64,000 bases of DNA from an uncultured SAR116 cluster alpha proteobacterium (lineage in GTDB: Bacteria; Pseudomonadota; Alphaproteobacteria; Puniceispirillales; Marisalimonadaceae). The stretch spans positions 202,678-266,677 of the forward strand of contig CACNGC010000002.1 in the NCBI GenBank assembly GCA_902619805.1, read 5' to 3'. Positions 54,828-64,000 of this stretch are shown here, in pieces; within the stretch, counting starts at the first letter, position 1, and each line of letters begins with the position of its first letter. The notes under the pieces are model-generated. The model was given only the letters and a program-made list of their open reading frames with translations, did not search any database and was not told where the DNA came from. A program made the position numbers and the translations under genes.

Positions 54828-56066
54828 ATGCAAAAATTAAGGACAGTAAGAGGCGTACATGATTTGTTACCTTACGAATTGCATAAACATAATATAGTTG
54901 TAAATGCTGGATTAGAAATCTCAGACAAGTACAATTATTCACAAATAGAAACACCAATATTTGAATTTTCTGAAGTTTTTACAAAGCCGCTTGGAAAGTC
55001 AAGTGATATTGTTACAAAAGAAAATTATATCTTCAAAGATAGAAGTAAAGATGAACTTATGTTAAGGCCTGAAGGAACTTCGGGGGTTGTACGAGCGTTT
55101 TTAAATGCAGGTTTGATTCAAGATTTACCTCAGCGTTTTTCTTATTATGGACCAATGTTTAGGTATGAAAGACCTCAAAAAGGAAGGCTTAGACAATTTA
55201 AGCAACTTGGTGTTGAATGTCTTGGTTTAAGTACCCCCATGGCCGATATAGAGATAATATCTTTAGGGCATGACTTTTTAGATAAATTAAATATTCTAGA
55301 TAAAATCACCTTAAAAATTAATTCCCTCGGTGACTTTGAGAGTAGAAAAAACTATCGAGATTCTCTTGTAAACTATTTAAGGGATTATCAATCTAAATTG
55401 TCCAAAGATAGTCTTAGAAGGCTTTCGATTAATCCTCTAAGGATACTTGATTCTAAAAATGAGGGAGATCAAAAGATTATCCAAAATGCCCCTAATATAC
55501 TTGAATATCTAGATATTGATTCTAAAACAAGATTTGAAGATGTTTGCAAAGGTTTAGATCACTTAAATATAAAATATAAAATTGAGAAAAATCTTGTTAG
55601 AGGGCTTGACTATTATTGTCATACAGCGTTTGAGTTTACAACTAATGAACTTGGTACACAAGGAACTGTGTTAGCTGGTGGAAGGTATGATGGTTTATCA
55701 AAAATGTTAGGCGGCCCAGATGTTCCTGGTGTCGGCTGGGCTGCGGGCATAGAAAGATTAGCATTAATGGTACAAAGTGAATTTGTTAATGCAATTGATG
55801 TAGTCTTGGTAGGTCAATGCGAAAATATTAATTATTTGTTGCTTCCAATTATGAAAAAATTAACTCAAGAAGGTATTAAATCAGAAATTATCTATACAGG
55901 TAATTTTTCAAAAAAATTTAAGAGAGCTAACAAAATAAAAGCCTCATATGCAATAATATTAGGTAAAGAAGAAATTGATAAAAACAATTTTAAATTTAAA
56001 GATTTAACATCTGGTTTTGAGGAATTATTAAATTTAGATCAGATAATAATAAAATTAAAAAATTAA
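54828..56066 (+). CDS. hisS: Histidyl-tRNA synthetase
   Basis: RGVHDLLPYELHKH, LRPEGTSGVVRAFL, MFRYERPQKGRLRQFKQLGVE, LVRGLDYYCHTAFEF. Confidence 0.96.
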   Translation: MQKLRTVRGVHDLLPYELHKHNIVVNAGLEISDKYNYSQIETPIFEFSEVFTKPLGKSSDIVTKENYIFKDRSKDELMLRPEGTSGVVRAFLNAGLIQDLPQRFSYYGPMFRYERPQKGRLRQFKQLGVECLGLSTPMADIEIISLGHDFLDKLNILDKITLKINSLGDFESRKNYRDSLVNYLRDYQSKLSKDSLRRLSINPLRILDSKNEGDQKIIQNAPNILEYLDIDSKTRFEDVCKGLDHLNIKYKIEKNLVRGLDYYCHTAFEFTTNELGTQGTVLAGGRYDGLSKMLGGPDVPGVGWAAGIERLALMVQSEFVNAIDVVLVGQCENINYLLLPIMKKLTQEGIKSEIIYTGNFSKKFKRANKIKASYAIILGKEEIDKNNFKFKDLTSGFEELLNLDQIIIKLKN

Positions 56067-56085
56067 AATATATTTGGAGTAAATT

Positions 56086-57165
56086 TTGAGTTTGGAAAAT
56101 AATATCTCTAAAATTATGATTAGAGAAAAGGAAATTGAGAATATACTTGTGAATTCTTCTAATTTAAAACCATCTGAATTGGCTAATTTATCAAAAGAAT
56201 TATCTGAAATAAAAATAATAACAGATTTGGCTAATAAAAAAGAACATTTAGTAAAAGAAATTTTGGATTTGGGTGAAATTTTAAATGATAAAAATGCCGA
56301 TGCAGATATCAAAGAGATTGCAACAAATGAATTTAATTCTTTAAAAGTAACAATTAGCAATCTTGAAAGAGAAATTCAATTTTCACTATTACCTAGGGAT
56401 AAGGATGATACAAGAAATGTAATTTTGGAGGTTCGAGCTGGAACGGGTGGAGATGAGGCAGGCTTGTTTGCTTCAAATCTTTTTTCTATGTATGAAAAGT
56501 TATCTATTAAGAATAAATGGAAATTTGACATAATGGAGGTATCAGAAACAAGTGTAGGTGGCTATAAAGAGGCACAAGCAAATATCATAGGAAATGGCGT
56601 ATTTGGCAGATTGAAATTTGAATCAGGAGTTCATAGGGTTCAAAGAGTTCCAACCACTGAAACAAGTGGCAGAATTCATACATCTGCAGCAACAGTTGCA
56701 GTTCTTCCAGAGGCTGAAGATTTAGAAATATTCATTGAAGAAAAAGATTTAAGAGTAGATGTTTTTAGGTCAAGTGGGCCAGGGGGGCAATCAGTAAATA
56801 CTACAGATTCAGCCGTTAGAATAACTCATATTCCATCTGGAATTGTTGTAAGTCAACAGGATGAAAAGTCTCAACATAAAAATAGAGCAAAAGCCATGAA
56901 AATTCTTCAATCACGTTTGTATGAATTAGAAAGACAAAAACAACAAGATGAGAGATCTTCAGCAAGAAAAGATCAAGTTGGTACTGGTGATAGGTCAGAA
57001 AGGATAAGGACTTATAATTTTCCACAAGGAAGAGTAACTGACCACAGAATAAATTTAACACTACATAAATTAGAAAAAATCCTAAGTGGTGAGGCTCTTG
57101 ATGATTTAATCGACGCTTTGATAGTTGAAGATAGAATGTTAAAATTAGCTTCAAATGACTTATAA
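56086..57165 (+). CDS. prfA: Peptide chain release factor 1
   Basis: [48 protein letters not shown] start. Confidence 0.97.
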   Translation: MSLENNISKIMIREKEIENILVNSSNLKPSELANLSKELSEIKIITDLANKKEHLVKEILDLGEILNDKNADADIKEIATNEFNSLKVTISNLEREIQFSLLPRDKDDTRNVILEVRAGTGGDEAGLFASNLFSMYEKLSIKNKWKFDIMEVSETSVGGYKEAQANIIGNGVFGRLKFESGVHRVQRVPTTETSGRIHTSAATVAVLPEAEDLEIFIEEKDLRVDVFRSSGPGGQSVNTTDSAVRITHIPSGIVVSQQDEKSQHKNRAKAMKILQSRLYELERQKQQDERSSARKDQVGTGDRSERIRTYNFPQGRVTDHRINLTLHKLEKILSGEALDDLIDALIVEDRMLKLASNDL

Positions 57166-58042
57166 AAACACTGATGTTTATACTCTTATTGAGCCTGAGA
57201 TTTTAAAACTGAAGAAAATTGGTATTGATACTGCAAATTTAGACTGCAGGCTGTTACTTTCTGAATCTTTAGATAGATATGAAACAATATATAATCACCA
57301 AAATATTTATATTTCAGAAAAGGAGATGAAAAAATTTAAAAATTTAGTTCAACAAAGATTAAGTGGTAAGCCTATTTCAAGAATTATTAATAAAAGGAGT
57401 TTTTGGAAAAAAGAATTTGAACTTAATGATACGACATTAGATCCAAGGTCTGACTCTGAAACGTTAATTGAAGCCGTAATTGAGTGTTATCCAGAAAAAT
57501 TAGAATTTTTAAAAATTATTGATCTTGGTTCTGGTACTGGTTGTTTGGGTCTATCACTTTTAGACGAATATTCTTGTTCACAGGTTTCGTTTTTTGATAC
57601 ATCCAAAAAGTCTTTAGAAATAGCTAAAAAAAATGCACAAAATTTTGATTTGTTAGAAAGATCAAAGTATATAAATTTAGACTGGAATTTTAGAGATTGG
57701 GGTAAACAATTAATGAAAATTGAAAATAATATGAAATATGATATTGTTATTTCAAATCCTCCTTATATTCCAACTAACGATATTAAGACATTAACAAAAG
57801 AGGTAAAAAAATACGATCCGTTTATCGCATTGGATGGTGGAAAAGACGGGCTTGATTCATACAGATCTATTTTTTTTAATTTGTCCAATATAATTAAATC
57901 GAATGGGAAAATTTTCTTTGAAATAGGCAAAGGTCAAGAAAATGATGTTACAAAAATAGCTATTAAACATGGTTTGTTTCCAAAAGAATATAAAAAAGAC
58001 TTGTCAGGAGTGACAAGGGTAATAATATTTGGTATTAAATAA
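57155..58042 (+). CDS. prmC: Release factor glutamine methyltransferase
   Basis: [31 protein letters not shown]; 11-nt overlap with prfA. Confidence 0.94.
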   Translation: MTYKNTDVYTLIEPEILKLKKIGIDTANLDCRLLLSESLDRYETIYNHQNIYISEKEMKKFKNLVQQRLSGKPISRIINKRSFWKKEFELNDTTLDPRSDSETLIEAVIECYPEKLEFLKIIDLGSGTGCLGLSLLDEYSCSQVSFFDTSKKSLEIAKKNAQNFDLLERSKYINLDWNFRDWGKQLMKIENNMKYDIVISNPPYIPTNDIKTLTKEVKKYDPFIALDGGKDGLDSYRSIFFNLSNIIKSNGKIFFEIGKGQENDVTKIAIKHGLFPKEYKKDLSGVTRVIIFGIK

Positions 58043-58223
58043 TTTTTTTTTGTGCTTGGCTTGGAAGAAAAAACTTTATATAATTATTCTACTAATTATT
58101 TTTTATATCCAAACCTTAAATTTTATATTAATTGAGTCCATAGGTTGAAATGAGGACTCTTAACCAATTACAAAAAAGCATTGTGTAAACAAAAAATTAA
58201 TTAGCGTAAATTTTAGGAAAATT

Positions 58224-58724
58224 ATGAGACAGCAAAATAATGGACGTCGACGCCAAAATCGTGGATCAAATCGTAGAAATTTTAACAATGGTAACTTAAA
58301 TGGTAACCTTAATAAAAATACTGTGATTGAAAGCTCCGGACCAGATGGTCGTCAAAGAGGTTCAGTGTCACAACTAAATGAGAAATATAAATCTTTAGCA
58401 TCAGATGCATCTTCTTCTGACGATAGAATATTAGCAGAGTCTTTTCTACAATTTGCTGATCACTATTATAGGCTTCAAAAAGAAATAGAACTAAATAATG
58501 AAAACAAAGATATAAGAATAAAAACTGAACTAAATTTATCACCAAACAACTCATCAGATTTAGAATTAGAAGACAATGACAAAATTTCAAAAAAAACCTC
58601 AAGGCGTAAGAGAGGTTTTCAAATAAGAGAAGAAGAACTTTCTTCAGTTGACGATAAAAATGAAGGAAATGAAATTAATGATATAAAAAATGATAAAACC
58701 GAAGGTGATAACTTATTAGTTTAA
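58224..58724 (+). CDS. DUF4167-family (Arg/Asn-rich N-terminus) protein
   Basis: MRQQNNGRRRQNRGSNRRNFNNG..SSGPDGRQRGSVSQLNEKYKSLASDASSSDDRILAESFLQFADHYYRLQ; between prmC and clpB. Confidence 0.8.
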   Translation: MRQQNNGRRRQNRGSNRRNFNNGNLNGNLNKNTVIESSGPDGRQRGSVSQLNEKYKSLASDASSSDDRILAESFLQFADHYYRLQKEIELNNENKDIRIKTELNLSPNNSSDLELEDNDKISKKTSRRKRGFQIREEELSSVDDKNEGNEINDIKNDKTEGDNLLV

Positions 58725-58844
58725 TTTGACATATTATATGCACTCTTAACTCAAAACCTGCACTAACATTTTTCTTATTTTATATTGAAATAACCTCAAA
58801 TAATTAACACATATATAAGTGTAAATCAGGTATAGGTCTTTAAA

Positions 58845-61415
58845 ATAGATAATTTAATTAATGAATTTTCAGATAGATCAAAGAAAATATTTAGCTCAGC
58901 ATTTAGCTTAGCTAGTAAATATGAAACAGATGCTACATCCTTACATGTATTATGCATAATATTAGAGGATTCAGAAAAATATATTAATGATATCTTAGGT
59001 GCCTTAACTTATAATGTATATGACTTAAGGTTAAATATATTTGAATTATTAAAAAAGAAGAAGCATTTAAGTCGTACTCAGAAAATTGATAAAAGTATTT
59101 TGTCTCTAATAAACACGTCAAAAATGTTGATGAAAGAGTTTGACGATCAGATAATAACTCAAGAAATATTATTGTTGTCGTTTACTATTATAAATGACCA
59201 AACAAAAGAAATTTTATCAAAATATAATATTAATTACAACTCACTTCTAGAAGAAATCAAGAAATTTAGGAAGGGTAAAAAAGCTATGAATGATAATGCT
59301 GAATCAGGTTTTGACACATTAAACAGATTTGCTGTCAACTTAACAATTAAGGCCTCTAAGGGGCAATTAGACCCTGTTATTGGAAGAGATGAAGAAATAA
59401 GAAGGCTAATACAGGTTTTATCCAGAAGAACAAAAAATAATCCAGTTTTAATTGGAGAGCCTGGTGTTGGAAAGACCGCCGTTGTTGAGGGATTAGCAAT
59501 AAGGGTAGCAAATAAAGATGTGCCTGAGAAATTGAAATCTAAAGAAATATATTCTCTTGATTTAGCAAGTATTTTAGCAGGTTCTAAATTTCGAGGCGAT
59601 TTTGAAGAAAGGTTAAAATCTTTATTAAACGAAGTTGAAAAAGAAAAAGATAAAATTATTTTATTTATTGATGAGCTCCATACACTTGTTGGGGCTGGCG
59701 GTGCAGATGGCTCACTTGATGCTTCTAATATGTTGAAACCTGCTTTGGCGAGAGGTGAACTTCACTGTGTTGGGGCAACCACTTTGGATGAATATAGAAA
59801 TTATATTGAAAAGGACAAGGCATTAGAAAGACGTTTTCAGCAAGTTTATATAGACGAACCAGATATAGAAAACTCCATATCAATGATGAGAGGTCTTAAA
59901 GAAAAATATGAGTTATTTCATGGCATAACTATTACAGATAAAGCACTTTCAGCATCTGTTACTTTATCCTCAAGATATATTAACGATAGATTTTTACCAG
60001 ACAAAGCAATTGATCTTATAGATGAGGCAGCTAGTAGAAAAAGAATTGAAATTGACTCCAAACCTGATTCACTTGATGAGATAGATAGAAGAATTATGCA
60101 ATTAGAAATAGAGAAAAAAGTTCTAAAGAAGGAAAATAATAAAATATCAGATGATAGATTGTCAAAAGTTGAAGATGAATTAAAAGAATTAAAGGCAACA
60201 TCTAAAGAGCAAAATGAAATATGGAAGTTAAGCAAAAGAACTCTTGAAGAAGAGCAACAGAAGAAAATTAATCTAGAAAATGCAAAAAACCAATTGGAGA
60301 TTGAGAAAAGAAATGGGAATTGGGAAAAAGCTGGTGAACTTTCATATCAGATAATTCCAAATTTAGAAAATAATATTTCTAAAACTGAAAATACAGATAG
60401 TCTCTTAAACACAATAGTTTCGGAAGAAGATGTTGCGTCCGTTGTGTCTAAATGGACAGGAATACCAGTTGAAAAAATGATGGAGTATGAACGCACAAAA
60501 TTGCTAAAAATAGAAGATGAATTAAAAAAATCTATTGTGGGTCAAGATCATGTGCTATCCGCTATTTCAAGAACAATTGTTCGTTCAAGAGCAGGCTTAA
60601 GTGATCCATCTAGTCCTTTAGGAACATTCATGTTTTTAGGATCTACTGGAATTGGCAAAACAGAAACTGCTAAATCTTTAGCTAAATTTTTATTTAATGA
60701 AACAGACTCTTTGATAAGAATAGATATGTCTGAATATATGGAAAAACATTCCATATCAAGACTAATTGGCGCTCCTCCTGGTTATATTGGCTATGATGAA
60801 GGAGGCGTTTTAACTGAAGCGGTTAGGCGCAGACCTTATAGAGTAATACTTTTTGATGAAATTGAAAAAGCCCATTTAGATGTTTTAAATTTACTCTTAC
60901 AAGTAATGGATGATGGTAGGTTAACAGATAGTCACGGAAAGACAGTTGATTTTACAAACACAATTATCATAATTACAAGTAATATCGGGACACAACACTT
61001 TAAGTCTGATATAGATTTTAGTTTGAAAAGTGAAAAAAACAATTTTATAAAAAAAGACATTATGAGTTCAGTCAAATCAATACTAAGCCCTGAATTTATT
61101 AATAGATTAGACGAAATTTTATTTTTCTCAAAATTAGGAAAATCTCATATTGGTAAAATTGTTGAAATACAATTAAATCACCTAAGGAAAAGACTGTCTA
61201 ATAATAACATATATGTTAAATGGACCTCAAAAGTTAACGATCTACTAGCCTTAACCGGCTATGATCCAGAATATGGAGCTAGGCCAATTAAAAGAGAAAT
61301 TAGGAATGTTATTGAGGATAAAATAAGCGAATTAATAATAACTAATGAAGTAAAAGATGGTGAAACACTATTTATAGATATAATTGATAACAAAATTGAT
61401 ATAATCATAGAGTAA
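58845..61415 (+). CDS. clpB: ClpB disaggregase; N-terminus extended upstream of track start 59100, start codon non-canonical or broken
   Basis: Walker [10 protein letters not shown] and [10 protein letters not shown]-domain [26 protein letters not shown]..; in-frame upstream [46 protein letters not shown] is Clp N-domain-like, open back to TAG at 58833. Confidence 0.85.
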   Translation: MDNLINEFSDRSKKIFSSAFSLASKYETDATSLHVLCIILEDSEKYINDILGALTYNVYDLRLNIFELLKKKKHLSRTQKIDKSILSLINTSKMLMKEFDDQIITQEILLLSFTIINDQTKEILSKYNINYNSLLEEIKKFRKGKKAMNDNAESGFDTLNRFAVNLTIKASKGQLDPVIGRDEEIRRLIQVLSRRTKNNPVLIGEPGVGKTAVVEGLAIRVANKDVPEKLKSKEIYSLDLASILAGSKFRGDFEERLKSLLNEVEKEKDKIILFIDELHTLVGAGGADGSLDASNMLKPALARGELHCVGATTLDEYRNYIEKDKALERRFQQVYIDEPDIENSISMMRGLKEKYELFHGITITDKALSASVTLSSRYINDRFLPDKAIDLIDEAASRKRIEIDSKPDSLDEIDRRIMQLEIEKKVLKKENNKISDDRLSKVEDELKELKATSKEQNEIWKLSKRTLEEEQQKKINLENAKNQLEIEKRNGNWEKAGELSYQIIPNLENNISKTENTDSLLNTIVSEEDVASVVSKWTGIPVEKMMEYERTKLLKIEDELKKSIVGQDHVLSAISRTIVRSRAGLSDPSSPLGTFMFLGSTGIGKTETAKSLAKFLFNETDSLIRIDMSEYMEKHSISRLIGAPPGYIGYDEGGVLTEAVRRRPYRVILFDEIEKAHLDVLNLLLQVMDDGRLTDSHGKTVDFTNTIIIITSNIGTQHFKSDIDFSLKSEKNNFIKKDIMSSVKSILSPEFINRLDEILFFSKLGKSHIGKIVEIQLNHLRKRLSNNNIYVKWTSKVNDLLALTGYDPEYGARPIKREIRNVIEDKISELIITNEVKDGETLFIDIIDNKIDIIIE

Positions 61416-61438
61416 TTAATTTAAAATTAATTTTTTTT
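61414..61438. terminator. Candidate intrinsic terminator between convergent clpB and M23 peptidase
   Basis: Perfect AATTAATTT-A-AAATTAATT followed by T6; AT-only stem. Confidence 0.5.
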
Positions 61439-62798
61439 AGATATTGTGATTATTTATTGCTACTTTATTATTTCGATTTGATTTTTCAAGAGCAAATTTT
61501 AGGTTAATTATCTTTTCAATATGTTTTTTATAATTCTCAATATCAGTCTTTGAAATATTTTTTCTTGCAGGTAATTTTATTCTCATTGGATTTACTTGAA
61601 TGTTATTTTTTATCACTTCATAATGCAAATGTGGCCCAGTTGATCTGCCAGTAGTTCCAACATAGCCAATTATTTTACCCTGTAAAACTCTTTTCCCAAT
61701 CCTAACATTTTTATGAAATCCAGATAAGTGTGCATAGGCAGTTTTATATGTTCCTGTATGCCTAATTCTAATATATTTACCATATGACCCATTCCATCCT
61801 GCTTTTTCTATAACTCCATCTCCAGCAGCAAAAACTGGTGTTCCAGACGGTGCTGCAAAATCAAGTCCTCTATGCATTTTTGTGTATCCTAAGATAGGAT
61901 GTTTTCTGTTTCCATACCTACTCGATAACTTTGCGCCATTTATTGGTGTTTTCATTATTGTTCTTTTTGAAGAATTTCCATTTTCGTCATAGTATTGTGG
62001 TAAGCCGAATTTATCTTTGTAATTGAAAAAATTTAACTTATTTCCTGATAAATTTATAGAGACATATTTTATTGGCTTTGTTTCAGTAACTAAATTACTT
62101 AAAGCATCAATTTTTTTTGTGAATAAAACTTCAAAACTGTCTCCTGAACGGATTTCTCTTTGAAAATCTATTGAGAAGCCAAGTAAACTTATCATTTCTA
62201 ACAAAGTGTTTTCAGGCATTCCTGATTCAAGAGCAGAAATATATAAATTGCTCTTAATTACACCTTTAATTAGTGTTTCTTCCATTCTTGAAGGTCTCAA
62301 AAACACTTGTGAATTATATTTATTATTTATATCTTGCCACACAAAAATGTCTTTAGTTTTGGTATAGTTTAATTTTAGAGCTCCTCCAGTAATACTTGAC
62401 GGATTAGAGTAATGTATTGTCATTCCAACAGGAAGAGAACTAAGTATTTTATGTCCATTATTGAGTTCACCAATTGTGTTTATGATTTTACTGATGTGAT
62501 AATTTTCAAAATTAATTCTTTTTAATGCTATGCTCAGATTCTCGTTTTTTTTAAGTCGTGTTTTTTTTATATTGGCAACTGGTTTTGCGCCAATTTTCTG
62601 TACTAAATTAAAAATTGTGTCTGCTGATTCTTCAAGATTAAAGAGGTTTAATGGTCGTTTGACAGGAATGTTTTTTGTATTGTTTTTTATTTGTGTTGAA
62701 TATGCATCATTAATATCAAAACTAAAAAGCAATATTAAAAACGAACCTAATACAGGAAGAAAATGGTCTAACGATATATTTTTAAATACTTTTTTCAT
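61437..62798 (-). CDS. M23-family (LytM) metallopeptidase
   Basis: SSRYGNRKHPILGYTKMHRGLDFAAPSGTPVFAAGDGVIEKAGWNGSYGKYIRIRHTGTYKTAYAHLSGF; GRSTGPHLHYEV. Confidence 0.93.
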   Translation of the reverse strand: MKKVFKNISLDHFLPVLGSFLILLFSFDINDAYSTQIKNNTKNIPVKRPLNLFNLEESADTIFNLVQKIGAKPVANIKKTRLKKNENLSIALKRINFENYHISKIINTIGELNNGHKILSSLPVGMTIHYSNPSSITGGALKLNYTKTKDIFVWQDINNKYNSQVFLRPSRMEETLIKGVIKSNLYISALESGMPENTLLEMISLLGFSIDFQREIRSGDSFEVLFTKKIDALSNLVTETKPIKYVSINLSGNKLNFFNYKDKFGLPQYYDENGNSSKRTIMKTPINGAKLSSRYGNRKHPILGYTKMHRGLDFAAPSGTPVFAAGDGVIEKAGWNGSYGKYIRIRHTGTYKTAYAHLSGFHKNVRIGKRVLQGKIIGYVGTTGRSTGPHLHYEVIKNNIQVNPMRIKLPARKNISKTDIENYKKHIEKIINLKFALEKSNRNNKVAINNHNI

Positions 62799-62934
62799 AA
62801 TGTGGGCGATATTGACTTTATATTTTTAAAAAGTCAAGAATACAATTTCTGCATTGCATTTTGAGTAATATTTTTATTAAAAAAGTTATTAAAAAAAAAA
62901 AGTTAAATTTTTGCATTATTTTTGTCTTTTAAGT

Positions 62935-62963
62935 TTGACATATGATAATATGCTGAGTATAAA
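62935..62963 (+). promoter_or_regulatory. Strong sigma70-type rRNA promoter
   Basis: Perfect TTGACA (62935-62940), 17-nt spacer, TATAAA (62958-62963), about 230 nt upstream of 16S. Confidence 0.8.
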
Positions 62964-63195
62964 CCCCATTCGATTGAAATTAATCGAAATCTCCTTGTTT
63001 GGAGTTATCTGTTTGATATTGTTAATTAAGAAGAGATTCACAGACGGCGGTTATGTGTTTTGTACAAAATATATATGGTCGTCTACTGAATCGCGCAATT
63101 TACCATAATAATGTAAACAAATTTATTTGTTTGTCAGTAACTTGAGTGTGAAGGTATGATTACCTTTTCGGTTGAATTTTTAATTCATACCCATC

Positions 63196-64000
<805 letters not shown>

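Noticed and set aside
56816-57154. 112-aa minus-strand ORF
   Set aside because: Antisense to prfA; hydrophobic composition is a by-product of frame.
58861-58911. 16-codon ORF from ATG 58861 ([16 protein letters not shown]) as a leader peptide for clpB
   Set aside because: It terminates quickly and its first codons mirror the ClpB frame; considered instead as part of the clpB start/frameshift question.
62911-63108. 65-aa plus-strand ORF before 16S
   Set aside because: Overlaps the rRNA promoter and leader; no domain, no RBS.

Overview
AT-rich window of tightly packed core genes from an apparently streamlined alphaproteobacterium. The lineage is inferred from gene content and order (CobS/CobT-BolA-CorC-AroB-AroK, XerD-AccA, PrfA-PrmC-DUF4167-ClpB, HIG1-PduO-EtfBA, class I LysRS); no searches were run. 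Contents run from a 5'-truncated gyrB, through a tandem glycine riboswitch driving a DadA-like oxidoreductase, folate (FolB/PTR1-like SDR), Phe/Tyr, lysine and arginine biosynthesis genes, aspS, groESL, lysK, pyrD, cobST, secA, ubiG, lysC, ispG, hisS, prfA and clpB, to a 16S rRNA gene truncated by the right edge. I saw no CRISPR array, prophage, transposon, toxin-antitoxin or defence island, and no convincing undescribed multi-gene system. Best leads: (1) clpB has about 85 codons of conserved N-terminal domain upstream of the called ORF with no ATG/GTG/TTG start, implying an ATA/ATT start, a slippage site or a 1-nt assembly error; (2) the glycine riboswitch has a visible 9-bp helix that would sequester the Shine-Dalgarno of dadA; (3) two small proteins missed by the ORF track (LptM-like lipoprotein; 47-aa membrane peptide); (4) an ABC transporter lacking an adjacent ATPase and an orphan ABC ATPase elsewhere; (5) several unexplained symmetric intergenic elements.
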